Source: Plotosus lineatus (lineage: Eukaryota; Chordata; Actinopteri; Siluriformes; Plotosidae). Taken from it: a stretch of DNA of 64,000 nucleotides. The notes beneath the pieces were generated by a model. The model saw only the letters and a program-made list of their open reading frames with translations. It searched no databases and was not told where the DNA came from. The stretch lies in NCBI GenBank assembly GCA_024760905.1, contig CM045729.1, forward strand, positions 78,827,550-78,891,549, in the 5' to 3' direction. Below are positions 23,360 through 34,862 of this stretch, one piece after another (positions within the stretch are counted from its first letter, which is position 1; each line of letters starts with the position of its first letter). The position numbers and the translations under genes were made by a program.

Positions 23360-24110
23360 TTACCAGTTGCTAGCTCCTCTTTGTGAACTTCTCAAACCAA
23401 AATATGTGCAATTTTACAAAATTATGTTGGAGAAAGAAGAAAAAACAAAAAGAGAAAGCTAAAATTGTGATTTTTTTTTTTTTTCCACAATCACGTCCGC
23501 TTACTACCGTACAAATCATTAGATGAGCACAATAAAGCCACTACCCACACAGGACTGATTTGACGCATTACCCATGATTCACGGCTCTGTACAGAGTGGC
23601 TCTGTACTGTAGTTCTTCATTTGTGCTCTGTAAGGTTGGTTTCAGTGTTTAGACCAGGAACTCATCTAGATGCAAAAAGGAGCTCTCCTCTCCAAAATTA
23701 AACCAGGAAACAGTAAAAATTAAGCTGGAGAATATCTGCCTTCATCTGCGGATGTTGCATGAAATTTATTCTTTCAATTTTAAAATAATCCGCTTTAGCT
23801 GGAACTTGAGTCTAGACATTGGAGGAGTATTTCCAGATGTCTCAGTATCATGAATTTTTATATCCTTAAACTAGTGTACTTTTCAACTTTCTGCAACTTC
23901 ATGAATTTTACCTGAAGTAAATCCAAGTAAAAATACCAGGGAAAAAAAAACAACAACAACATGAAACCCCTCAGGACTCCGGTTTGCTGAGGTCTAAGAT
24001 TGCCATGTTAACCTTAAATGGTACTGAGAGTCTAGTGCGTCTACATTCGGAATCTTCAGGGTGATAACCAGTTAAAGAAAGTCAGAGCAGGTTACTCCAC
24101 TGTTACTCAA
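23360..24110. other. No gene recognised
   Basis: No feature recognised except short homopolymers. Confidence 0.4.
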
Positions 24111-24660
24111 GCTACATCGCTGCACTTCTGACATTTCTAGCTCTGAATAGTTCAGCCACAGTATGTCTTATATACCCCCATTTCACTGCAACGCGGCAGA
24201 CACGCGGAAGCAAAAATGTCCTCATCCTCCAACGTTCCTCAGTCGTTCCATCATCTTCCATGTCCTTCAGTACGATTACAAATGTATTCCTCCGCTTCTG
24301 GCAGGCCAAAATCTTTCGCGAACTTGCTTTTGAACATGTTCAAAAGCACCATCATGGAAAAATCTTCCAACAGTGGTCCCTTAGGTTCCTCAGTCGTTCC
24401 GCAAATGTTCCGTCGTTTCCTCAAACATTCCATGATCATTTCTTTTTTTCCGCCAGTGTTCCTTGACCGTTCCGCGAGCCTTCCCCCCTCTTCTGGATGG
24501 TCAAAAGCGGCTACAGAATTCCCACGGAATACATGCGGAATGTTTGCGGAATGGTTGCGGATAATACGGAACACTTGCGGAACGCTCAAGGAAGTCAGTT
24601 CCACTATAAATATTAAATTATTCCAGTTCATTTTTTCTGTTTTCCTGTTCATGTAATAAA
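24110..24660. repeat. TTCC/GGAA array, block 1, with inverted arm
   Basis: Loose repeats of 10-11 bp centred on GTTCC or ATTCC on the plus strand from about 24228 to 24480, then the complementary CGGAA motifs from about 24515 to 24595. A plus-strand open frame runs from ATG 24216 to a TAA at 24656 (146 codons), with TATATA at about 24169 and AATAAA overlapping the stop. No protein family is recognised; the frame may be a by-product of the repeat. Confidence 0.6.
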
Positions 24661-25029
24661 GTTTTAAAGTTATAATCACTGTGGTTTGGACTTGTGTGCA
24701 TGGTTTTTAGTCTGGAATGATTGAGATGCAAATAAAAGGAACGTATTGACATCATTGATATTAAACTTATTAACATTAAATTATATATATATATATATAT
24801 ATAGTTATTGTAAATTATAAACATATTGCACATTAGAAACATATGGTAAATTACAAACATATGTGATATTTTAAATTTATTGTACATTATAAACATATTA
24901 TGAATTATAAACATATAGTATGAATGAGAGAAAGAGCTTCCTTGGTCGAATCCACGTATTTATAGACGGAATGAGGAGCAAATCCTTTGATCTTTGCCGA
25001 TTTTTCCTCGTTGAAACGTTGTTACACTG

Positions 25030-25440
25030 GGTATTCCTCAGTCATTCCTCAGTCATTCCTCAGTCATTCCTTAAGCATTCCGTGTTGAGTGTGAACGTTC
25101 TGCCTTCATTCGGCCTGTTCCGTAATCATTCCATAGTTCTTTCTTCTAAAATGGAGTAGTGCCGTAGTCGTTCCTAGAGTGTTCCGTGCTTTCCGTGAAC
25201 GTTCCGTGAATTATCCGAATTATTCCTTTGCAATCCGCACTGGTTCCAAAGGTAATCCGAGTGCTTTTACGCATGTATTCCGACATTGTACCGAGGTCTT
25301 TCCGTGTCTTTTCCACACATTCTGTGAACGTTCTGAAGGTGTTCCGAAGGTACAATTTTCCGTAGCTTTTTGACACATTTTCCGTGTAAAAATGCCGAAC
25401 CTCTTCCATAGAGTGCGTTCTGCGTCTTTCCGCCATGATC
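25030..25440. repeat. TTCC array, block 2
   Basis: Three exact 11-bp units ATTCCTCAGTC near 25033-25065, then diverged units (CGTTCCGTGAA, CATTCCATAG, GTATTCCGAC). All are on the plus strand. Block 1 contains the same unit start GTTCCTCAGTC, so both blocks belong to one family. Confidence 0.7.
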
Positions 25441-25599
25441 ATTGCATTTTGTGCTCCAGTGAAACGGGTGTATTCCTGAGATCCTGAAACAGTAGCCTGA
25501 ATCCTGAGCTCTTCCTCCAGCTGCGACAGGACTGTTGTTTCTGAGGATTATCCATTTTTTATGATTCTAAGTTCAATAATTATTTCTTTAATAGATTAC

Positions 25600-25880
25600 G
25601 TATTGGTTAGCACATCCACATCACTGCTTGAAGACCTTAAGTTCTAGGTTCAAGTCCCAGACTCGAGTGTTTTGGGTGTTCTCCTAGTGCCAGTATGGCT
25701 TTCAACTAGTTGGGTACTCTGGTTGTTCCAAATTGCCCCTACATGTGAATATGTATAGCTGTGCTTGTGTTGGCCCTGTGATGGTGTCGTGAGCTGTTGA
25801 AGGGGGGTAGCCTGCCTTTCCCCGATGCCAGTTGAGCTAGACTTCAGCTTTACCTCAACCTGAGTAAGATTAAGTCTACA
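25600..25880 (+). mobile_element. V-SINE/DANA-like SINE (S2), diverged
   Basis: GTTAGCACATCCACATCACTG, GGTTCAAGTCCC, TTCCAAATTGCCCCTA, TTGGCCCTGTGATGG and GAGTAAGATTAAGT follow the S2 order. Confidence 0.7.
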
Positions 25881-26208
25881 TTTCTGCAGGAACACTGGAG
25901 ACAAAAAAAGTCCTTGACCAACCTTTCCCAGCATTCTTCAGACCAAGGGCTGCTGTCATCAGCGGTTACATTCACACCGGCTCCCTCTGTTCTCCATATT
26001 AAACACGAAATAACTCTCATTTAAATGGAAACATTTTTTCTTAATTCTTTATAAACACCACGCCATCTGTAAACACTGACAATCGTCAATCACTGAGCAC
26101 CTGAGATTAGTCCCACCCCTTATGCTTCTAGCTGTTTAGTGTTGAAAATGTCTTCATAAGTGAGTTTCTGAACATCCAACACTGAGTAAGGTTTGATTCC
26201 CACTTCTC

Positions 26209-26226
26209 AGAGAGAGAGAGCGAGCG

Positions 26227-26269
<43 letters not shown>
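26209..26269. repeat. GA microsatellite
   Basis: GA run with CGAG interruptions near 26221. Confidence 0.95.
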
Positions 26270-26273
<4 letters not shown>

Positions 26274-26639
26274 GACACCTGTTAATAACTTGTCACGTAC
26301 CCTCTCGAACCCTCCCACAGGAAAAGCCCTTTGATATTAAAGAGAGAAGGAAATGATTTTAATATTCACTACATAGTTTATTTTATATATTTTTACATCT
26401 TTTCTATTTCCAACATTTGCGAATGTCGCTATAACTTCAGAATTCAGTCGAATTTTATTTGATGGTTAAGAAAAATAGCAAGACGTTACACAGGCAGTAA
26501 CCGGATCTCAGCGCTGTCCTTCTACACCACCACATCGCCTGGTTTCAATAACACTTTCAATATCATGTATGATCTGGGGACGTTTAGCTTCAAGCTTAGG
26601 TAGAATGTCCATCTGAGAAGACAAGATGTGGATAAATTT

Positions 26640-26930
26640 ATACAGCATAAAGAGCATGAAGGTCCTGGGTTCGAGTTCCCGCCTCGGCAAGCTGGTTCAT
26701 GTGTGGAATTTGCATCCTCGTGTTATGCTTGCAGGGATTTCGTCCGGGTACCCTGATTTCATTCCACAGTCCAAAGACATGCACATTATTCTAAATGGCT
26801 ATTCCATGTTGCCCGTAGGTTCGAGTGTGCAAAGTTGTCCGTGTGTTGGCTCTTCACCACACTGGCGAGCTGTTACAGCTGTGGCTTCCCTTTTCCAGCG
26901 ATTAGCCGAGATAGCTTACATTTCTCCAAG
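26640..26930 (+). mobile_element. V-SINE/DANA-like SINE (S2), diverged
   Basis: GGTCCTGGGTTCGAGTTCCC, GTGTGGAATTTGCATCCTCG, CACAGTCCAAAGACATGC and GGCGAGCTGT in order. Confidence 0.7.
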
Positions 26931-26997
26931 ATGTTTTTTTGACATCTGGAGACTGACAGAGGCTGACATGTGGACTAGATTATTATCAGAACTAGCA

Positions 26998-27338
26998 ACA
27001 TGGTGGCTCAGTGATTATCACATCCAACTTACAGCAAGAAGTTCAATTCCCAGCTTGGGCGTTGCTGTGTGGGATTCGCATGTTCTCCCCAGTGCTTGAA
27101 TGGGCTACATCAGAGTAACCCGGTTTTCTCACTCAGCCCAAAAACATGCAGGCTAATTCGAAGATCTATATCACCCCCTAGGTGTGAGAGTGAGTGTAAA
27201 TAACTGTGTGTGTTTGCCCTGCGATGGCCTGGTGAGCCTTCCAGGGTGTACTATGTCCTCGCCCTGAGTCAGCCATGGACGCCAGCATCCCTGTGACCTA
27301 AATGAGTATTAAGGGGCTTTGAAAATGATGCAATGATT
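26998..27338 (+). mobile_element. V-SINE/DANA-like SINE (S2)
   Basis: Head GGTGGCTCAGTGATTATCAC, B box TTCAATTCCCAGC, core TTCGCATGTTCTCCCCAGTG, tail TGCGATGGCCTGGTGAGC and TGAGTATTAAGGGGC. Confidence 0.8.
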
Positions 27339-27374
27339 AAATAGCATCAGAAGAGGAAATGTATTTTTAGAGTG

Positions 27375-27760
27375 CAAACCTCCACCAATGTAGTGCAGCT
27401 TCATCTTTAAATAGGTTATAGTGAGAGATTATGCAGAGTTGTGGCGCTCCCTTGTGTATTCCACAATAAATGTTTAGCTCTGTCTCTTTTAGTTCCCCTG
27501 GTGTTTTCCACATGACCCCCCCACCCCCCACCCCCGCCGCCGCCCTACCACACAATGTTATAAAAAGACTTCAAAGCATTCTGTATTCAGATCTGAATCA
27601 CTCCCGATATTTCACCAGTTCTTGGTTGCCCCAGGATTTAGATTTGGTGAAAACTTTGTTGAAATTGGTACATTGGTTTTGAAGTTATCATGGTCACAGA
27701 CACACCTACACACATGGCCAATCTCATAATAGCGACCATCTGCTTTGTGGAGGTAAAAAT
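27375..27760. mobile_element. MITE-like repeat with TTACCTCCRCMAAG ends
   Basis: Left end CAAACCTCCACCAATG and right end CTTTGTGGAGGTAAA are imperfect inverted repeats about 385 bp apart. Interior phrases such as TTGGTGAAAACTTTGTTGAA and GGTCACAGACACACC recall a dispersed fish repeat. Not coding. Confidence 0.5.
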
Positions 27761-28371
27761 GTTAAACTACATGCAGGTCTGCAAATTATTTGTTTTGTGT
27801 TTTTTTAATTTATCAAGCAGAGACTTTCTGAAAGTGAATACAGAGGACATGCACTCAATGAACTGGAAGAATTTAATCGTATAATATTACAAATCGAAGA
27901 GTTCGTCTTTCACTTATACATCCAGAACAATGTATTTGTGTGATACTGTGTGCGGAAGCTCATGTGAACTCTTTTGACTTGTGGTCATGTTGCTGTAGGT
28001 TAGACAGAACAGGAATTGGACCAAAGCCAAAGTGTCTGTATGACAAGTCAGCCAACCGGAGCTGAAGAATTGTGTTTTGTGTAAAAAGAAGGCGGATTTC
28101 ATTTGCTCTTTCTCTAAGTTGAGTGAACTTCTTCGTCTCTGTTGCCTTGAGCTAAGTTTAAGTGAGGTATTTTGGGTAATATTGACAGCTCGGTATTGAG
28201 TTCCTGCAGCGAAGTGATGCGGTGGGAAGTCAGTCCAATGGAAATGGAAATGTTTGAATACTGATGGCTTTTTTTTGTTGAAGTAGATTTTTAAAAGGTT
28301 GAAGACGTTGTTTAAATGATTCTTTAGTTTAGTTTCAATTTTGTCAATTTTTTGTGCACTATATCCAGCCT

Positions 28372-28672
28372 GGCGGCACAGTGGTGTAGTGGTTAGCACA
28401 CAATTCCCAGCTTGAGCATTTCTGTGTGGAGTTTGCATGTTCTTCCCGTGCCTGTATGGGTTTCCTCCAGGAACTCCGGTTTTCTCCCACAGTTCAAACC
28501 CATGCACCGGAGATTAACTGGAGATTCCAAATTGCCCCTATGGGTGAGAGAGAGTGCGGATACTTGTGTGTGTTGGCCATGCAATGACACGGTGAGCTGT
28601 CCAGGGTGTATTTCACCCTCACCCAGAGTCGACTGAGATGGACACCGGACTCCCCACGACCAAATAAATTGT
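28372..28672 (+). mobile_element. V-SINE/DANA-like SINE (S2)
   Basis: Head GGCGGCACAGTGGTGTAGTG, core GTGTGGAGTTTGCATGTTCT and GGTTTCCTCCAGG, tail GTGAGCTGTCCAGGGTG. The B box region is shortened. Confidence 0.85.
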
Positions 28673-28739
28673 AATAAGAAAAACTGAATAATTCATTGTA
28701 TTCATAATAATTCAATGTAGTTTATATTACATCACGAGC

Positions 28740-28953
28740 ACCAGAACCACAACAAATTACAAACACGGCATTCTAGATCTCGAGCTACGTTTCTCGTGCA
28801 GGACTCGAGCATGTGCATCACTGGAGGAACCCTGAAGGGAACGATGTCCTGCGTTTAGAGGAAGATTTAACATTATTCGATTTATACTCAGGAATCTGAT
28901 CAGAAATCAGTACATTCTGTTCGGGGTTTTTGTTCATCACTTGAAACAGGTGG

Positions 28954-28997
<44 letters not shown>

Positions 28998-29084
28998 GCT
29001 TCAAAATGGAAGCATGACTCATAAAAATCTCGTTTTATTTTTTTCAGTTTACTTCTTTATTTATTGTATTTACATGATTTATAC
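28740..29084. other. No gene recognised; CAT trinucleotide repeat
   Basis: Unique-looking sequence with a CAT/ATG repeat at 28954-28996. Confidence 0.5.
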
Positions 29085-30421
29085 ATCTTCTTTTCCTTTC
29101 GGCTTTTCCCTTCAGGGGACGCCACAGTAAATCATCTGCCTCCATCTCACCCTATCCTCTGCATCTTTTTCTCTTACACCAACTGCCTTCATGTCCGCCT
29201 TCACCAAGTCCATGAATCGTCTCTTTGATCTTCCTCTGGGCCTTCTGCCTTGTAGTTACAACCTCAGCATCCTACTACCAATATACTCACTATTCCTCCT
29301 CTGTACATGTCCAAACCATCTCAATCTAGCCTCTCTGACTTTGTCTCAAAAACATCTTACATGTGCTGTCCCTCTGATGTGCTCATTCCTGATCCTATCC
29401 ATCCTCGTTACTCTCAAAGAGAACCTCAACATTTTCATCTCTGCTACCTCCAGCTCTGCCTCCTGTCTTTTCCCCAGGGCCACTGTCTCTAAACCATACA
29501 ACATCGCTGGCCTCATCACCGTCTTGAACACTTTTCCTTTCATTTTTGCTGATACTCTCTTATCGCACATCACACCGCACACTTTTCTCCAACCATTCCA
29601 ACCAGCCTGCACGCGCTTCTTCACCTCTTTTCCACACTCTCCATTGCTCTGGATTGTTGAGCCGAAGTACTTAAAATCCTCCACCTTCCTTATCTCTGCT
29701 CCCTGTAACATCACCGTTCCTCCTGGCTCCTTCTCATTCACACAGATGTATTGTGAATTTCTGAGGCTAACCTTCATTCCTCTCCTTTCCAGGGCATGTC
29801 TCCACCTCTCTAGGCTTTCCTGCACTTTTTCTCTGCTCTCACTGCAGATCACAATGTCATCTGCAAACATCGTAGTCCATGGAGATTCTTGTCTAACCTC
29901 GTCTGTCAGCCTGTCCATCATCATAGCAAACAAGAAGGGGCTCAGAGCTGACCCTTGATGCAGTCCCACCTCCACCTTGAACTCTTCTGTCACACCGACA
30001 GCAAACCTCACCACTGTCTTACATCTCTCATACATGTCCTGCACCACTCTAACATACTTCTCTGCCACTCCAGACTTTCTCATGCAATGCCACTGTTCCT
30101 CTCTCTGCACCGTGTCATATGCTTTCTCCAGCTCCACAAAGGCACAATGCCGCTCCTTCTGACCTTCTCTGTACTTCTCTATTAACATCCTCAAGGCAAA
30201 CACTGCATCTGTGGTGCTCTTTCTTGGCATGAAACCATACTGTTGTTCACAAATGCTGACCTCTGGCCTTAGTCTAGCTTCCACTATTCTTTCCCATAAC
30301 TTCATCGTATGGCTCATCAACTTTATCCCTCTGTAGTTGCCACAACTCTGCATGTCTCCCTTGTTCTTAAAAATGGGCACAAGCACACTTCTCCTCCATT
30401 CCTCTGGCATCTGCTCACTCT
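29085..30421 (-). mobile_element. RTE-type LINE, 5'-truncated, copy 2
   Basis: The best-preserved RTE copy. The 3' tail is at the left (complement of TGTGGCGTCCCCTGAAGGGA, AGCCGAAAGGAAAAGAAGA) and the 5' truncation is at about 30421 within the reverse transcriptase, where an S2 SINE abuts. Confidence 0.92.
29346..30410 (-). pseudogene. RTE reverse transcriptase, 354-codon open fragment
   Basis: An open frame beginning MPEEWRRSVLVPIFKNKGDM covers reverse transcriptase fingers, palm and thumb and the C-terminal region of an RTE-type LINE. Visible motifs: CGNYRGIKL (23-31), GFMPRKSTTDA (59-69), FVELEKAYD (91-99), LHQGSALSPFLFA (150-162), FADDIV (182-187), and GSTIQSNGECG further on. The family motif A is FVDLEKAYD; here the catalytic Asp position is Glu. 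The N-terminal endonuclease is absent through 5' truncation and the frame ends early at RGTAHVRCF by a point change in GTTTTGGAGAC. It is therefore not autonomous. Confidence 0.9.
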
Positions 30422-30423
30422 TG

Positions 30424-30492
30424 AGCCTATCTCAACTGACACTAGAGGAAGGCGGGCTACACCCTGAACTGCCCAACAGACCATCACTGGCC

Positions 30493-30547
<55 letters not shown>

Positions 30548-30765
30548 CCATTCACATTCACACATAGAGCTCATTTGAATAAGCCAGTTAGTCTAATGTC
30601 GATGTTTTTGGACTGTGGGATGAAACCAGAGGATCCGGAGGAAACTGATGCAAGTACAGGAAGAAAATGCTAACTCCAAACTGAATCGCCCCAGCCTGCT
30701 ATATGAAACCAGGACCGTGTTGCTGTGAAGCAGACATGTTAAATATTACATTAATACATACATGT
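30424..30765 (-). mobile_element. V-SINE/DANA-like SINE (S2)
   Basis: In reverse orientation with a CA microsatellite (30494-30543) in the middle; core complement GGACTGTGGGATGAAACC and head complement at about 30700-30745. Confidence 0.75.
30494..30543. repeat. CA microsatellite
   Basis: 25 CA units inside the SINE at 30424-30765. Confidence 0.97.
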
Positions 30766-31217
30766 GCTGAGTGCCCAGAGGAAACCCACACAAGCATGGC
30801 AAGATCTTACCAACTCCATATCATAATTCCAGATCTTCAAAAAAATTTAACAATGTATGGAATACAGTTCACTTCCAGAATGAGTTGTCAGTGAGACATA
30901 AATTGCGATACGTACTGTTACATAACTCGTTGCTCATATGTTGCTCCAGTGTGCCATCAGGCTGGTGGTACTTTCATGGCCTGCATCCATGTCTCTGTCC
31001 GCGTCCACATCTGTCCAAATATTGTCTGGTTTATTTTTCAAGAACTGCCAGATGGATCAGTCTGAAATCTGCATGGCGGTTTTCTATGGTGCGAAAGAAT
31101 GGATTCTTGTCCACTTTCTCTGATTGACCTTTGGCCTTGAATCAATGACCTTGTGTTTGCAAATATTTTTTGAAAAACTGCTGGCTGGGTAATTCTGAAA
31201 TTTTGTGTGCAGGTTTC

Positions 31218-31550
31218 CTTTGCGGTGGAATGGTGGCATAGTAGTTAGCATACCTGCCTCACAGCAAGAAGGTCCTGGGTTCGATTCCCAGCCTGGGTGT
31301 TTCGGTGTGGAGTTTGCATGTTCTCCCTGTGTTTGCGCAGGTTTCCTCCCACAGTCTAAAAATATGCACAGCAGGTTAATTGACTGCTCCAAATTGCCCC
31401 TAGGTATGAGGATGTGTATGAATGGTTGCGTGAGTGTTGGCACTGCGATGGCCTGGTGAGCTGTCCAGGTTGTACCCTGGAGTCAGCTGAGATGGGTACC
31501 AGCCTACCTGTGACCCTATTTAGGATTAAACAGTTCAGAAACTGAATGAA
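31218..31550 (+). mobile_element. V-SINE/DANA-like SINE (S2), full length
   Basis: Head TGGTGGCATAGTAGTTAGCA, B box TTCGATTCCCAGC, core GTGTGGAGTTTGCATGTTCT, tail GATGGCCTGGTGAGCTGTCC, GACCCTATTTAGGATTAAAC and GAATGAATGA. Confidence 0.9.
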
Positions 31551-31559
31551 TGAGGTGGT

Positions 31560-32280
31560 TCCTATGGTGTGTGGATGTGCAGAAGTTATTTCTCAGGAAC
31601 TGCTGTATGGTTGAACGGTTTCTCCATCTCTGATGGATTTTTTTTTTTTTATTTGTTTATGTTCCCATGTATTGTACACAAAAACAATTATGTGTGTTGG
31701 GGTTGGTGGATGTCAATTTGAATAGAACTCAACAGAACGATTCATCCGCCTGGCGCTCGGTATATAATTGATAGTTATTGTTGGAGAATCCCACCGTGTG
31801 AATGTGTGTCTTACTTACTAACGCCTAACAACGAGGTCCAAGCTCTCAGCACTCGCCATTAACTTCGTCTCTTCTTGGCTGTTTTGAGAAAAAAATAGCT
31901 GTTTAAATTTTTAGTAGTTCAGTTATTCATGTGTGTGGAGCTCGGACTATGAGCAAAACCACGGAAGGTCCTTGTAAACATTAAACATTTAAAGTGGAGA
32001 AATTCAGCTTTATTTGATTTTCACACAAACACTTGTTGATATTGATGTGAAATTCTTCATCGTTCCCTTCAGGGAAAATGCTTTCGCACTCCATTGGAAA
32101 GGTTTGTTTGTTGTTAGTGTTTGTATTGATGCAGTTTATATTGACATAGATTTTATAGATTTTTTCTTTTCTGTTTTGTCTAGTATATGAGCACAACATT
32201 AATCTTTTATGTATCTTAATAAGTTTTCACTCAAAGAAATCAATATGTTCCATAAACAGCCTTATTTTGTATTACTTTAT
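31560..32280. other. No gene recognised
   Basis: AT-rich sequence; no coding similarity or repeat recognised. Confidence 0.4.
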
Positions 32281-32286
32281 TTTCAT

Positions 32287-32590
32287 TGGTCGGTGCAGTG
32301 GTAGCCCGATGGTAAGGTACTGGATTAATGATTCGAAACACAAAGATCCAACCCCTACTATCACCGAGTTGTCCCCCCCCCAGTGCAGCTAACTGGGTTA
32401 TTAAAGGCCGGCCATGTCTCTTGCTGTCTATGGTGAGAGGTTCATGTGAAAGAACCATTGCTGTGGTTGCACAACCGTCATATTGTTTATGCCCTGTAAT
32501 GGCCTGGCAAGCTGTCCGTACCCTCGGGGATGGGTGTGAGCCTCCCTGTGAGCCTAATTAGAATTAAGCGGTTCAGAAAATGAATGAATG
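32287..32590 (+). mobile_element. Composite SINE (S1 head and body, S2 tail)
   Basis: S1-like head and body (GTGCAGTGGTAGCCCGATGG; CAGTGCAGCTAACTGGGTTA; GTGAAAGAACCATTGCTG) join at about 32465 to an S2 tail (TGTAATGGCCTGGCAAGCTG; GCCTAATTAGAATTAAGCGG; AAAATGAATGAATG). The junction differs from the other composite copies. Confidence 0.75.
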
Positions 32591-32594
32591 TTTT

Positions 32595-33380
32595 CAGTGG
32601 GATTTTAGAACTTTTTGGTGCCTTTTGGATGTCAATCATCAAGTTCAGGGGTGAGTATTATCAGTTCATCAGTAGCTGATAGGAACTAAGACCCTCTGTA
32701 TTTCACACAATAGTCTTCAACACTTGTGCATGCCACAAGACAGTTGGTATGAGTAGGACCTATGCATGCAAAGAATAGATCCGGCTGATTGTGCAGAAGA
32801 AACCACCAAATTGGTTCAGCGGACAAGAAGGCGAACCCAGCAAAGCATCATGGAGCACAACCAGGGCACAGTGAAGCACACAGGACACTGCTGGCCATCC
32901 ACTGCTTCCTGACCCATCTCTAGCTATCTCGACTATGTCATGCCACTGGACTCAGATAGACCGGGACGAGAGAGTGAGGCTGACGATCTGCGTGATTCTC
33001 CCTCACTTAAATACAAGTCAAGCGCAAGTCATGACTTCACCCATACCGCAGATCATGGCTCTGATATGAAGTCATGATCATCTTCAACCTTGAAGGACGA
33101 GCAACAACAATAGTCATCAACACTGGCTCCTGAAAAATGTCTATCCTAACATCCTGAGAGCCCGCAGCCCCCTCCCCCCCAGCCAGCTGTGTGCATATGT
33201 AAGTGCTCAGACACTGCTTTCCCTTAAGTATGTTAAACGGCCCTTGATGTTGATGAGCAGCAGTTTGAAAAAATGCTGTGTCTCGGTGTTGCGTATTTGG
33301 AAGAAGCACGTGTAGCCTTCACATGATCCTCTGAGGAACTGGATATTAATTAATTAGGATGAAAACTATCTAAAAGAGAT
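32595..33380. other. No gene recognised
   Basis: Moderately GC-rich stretch, possibly a degenerate mobile element (phrases such as ACTGGACTCAGATAGACCGG), but no family could be assigned. Confidence 0.3.
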
Positions 33381-34238
33381 TACCATATTGGACATGATAA
33401 GCGCCCAGGGCGCTTAAAAAAAATGGAGTGGGTGGGAGCTTATTAAAATGTTCCAGCAGAGTGGAACGGTAAGTGCTTATTACCATCGAGGTGGAAAACA
33501 TGAATAATAACAGAACAATAAAAGAGTTTTACTGGTATTTGTGTTATTCATTTTGTGGTACCAACCAAACTACTTACATGAAAGCTGAAAATAAAGAGAA
33601 ACCAGCATAATTAAAAAAGACTTTTCCTTCCCTTACTTTTCCCTCCCTGTGCTGTTCCTTTAAGCATTTCCTTTAAACATTTTCCCAAGTAAAATGAGCC
33701 AATCAACATGAATGTCAACTTTAGCACATGGCACGTTGAACCAATCAACACGAACATAAACAAAAGCATAGGCCAGGGACATCTTTAAATTTATGAAGTT
33801 AGTGAGCAGGAGAATTGGTTGAAAAGTTCTCCTCATCACCTTCTGATAGGTCCATATCTGGCTCATCGCTCCATTCATTCAGAGCATCCCATAGTTTTGC
33901 TGTAGCAGTTTCTAATGGTTGTTGGATATTTACCAAGAGAACACAGGAAAATATTTTCCTGTTTTTTTAAAGCATGGTGGAACGATCAAATGTGTTGTTA
34001 CTGGTGAACATTATAGACATTCCCCAGTGGCAGGGGGTCTTGAAATACCATGTAAACTTACTTTTACAGGCAGTGAACACCTCATTTTACCGTTACAGAG
34101 ACTGATTGAATAAAATTGGTAAGTTTGATCTACATTTTGCTCCCAGTACACATGGGCAGTTATTAGACATAAGATTAAAAACACGGGGGGTGGGGGGGCT
34201 CTTATTGGAGCAGGACGCTTATTATGTTGATTACGGTA
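33381..34238. mobile_element. 858-bp DNA transposon derivative, copy 1
   Basis: Inverted ends (left TACCATATTGGACATGATAAGCG, right, complemented, TACCGTAATCAACATAATAAGCG). Same length as the copy at 39595-40452 and similar throughout. On the minus strand it carries a degraded short acidic frame (EPDMDLSEGDEE). Confidence 0.85.
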
Positions 34239-34348
34239 TTATGTTATTCCAGTAGGCCCCCGTTTTTCACGATGGTTCAGTTCTGGCCCGTCCCACGGAT
34301 AAAGACAATCCATGCATTATTGACACAGTTTTAAAGTGTTGATGACAT

Positions 34349-34600
34349 GTGCGCGAAGAAGAAAAAAAAGAGGTGTACACATCATCTGCAACCAATCAGC
34401 AGCACCAATCAACAAAAGCTCTCAACCATTGGCTAAATTTGAATCCCGTGCCATTAACTTCTGGGTTTGCCATCAATCCGCGAGTATGTGGGGGCATGAG
34501 TGCTGAACCACTAATGGTCAAGGGCCTACTGTATATATTAAATATATCTTATTATTGTGAAACCATATAAATGAGTTTAGGGTTAGAATCTGTCAATAAT
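34349..34600. other. No gene recognised
   Basis: Short unique stretch between the 858-bp element and a SINE. Confidence 0.3.
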
Positions 34601-34609
34601 CTTCTTTAA

Positions 34610-34699
34610 TTTGCCAAACAGTATAGGTGGGTGCCTAACTCAACCAACTCAGGGATGGTATGGTACACCCAGGACAGCCCAGCAGTGTGTTGCAGGGCC

Positions 34700-34760
<61 letters not shown>

Positions 34761-34862
34761 ACATTTGGAACAACCAATATAAACTTAATGTGCATATCTC
34801 TGGGCTGTGGGAGGAAACCAGAGTCCTCACAGAAGGACACCCACACAAACACAGGGGGATTA
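34610..34862 (-). mobile_element. V-SINE/DANA-like SINE (S2), 3' part
   Basis: In reverse orientation with a CA microsatellite in the middle (34701-34758); contains GGCTGTGGGAGGAAACCAGA and the tail complement. The head is missing. Confidence 0.75.
34701..34758. repeat. CA microsatellite
   Basis: 29 CA units, at the same position within S2 as in the copy at 30424-30765. Confidence 0.97.
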
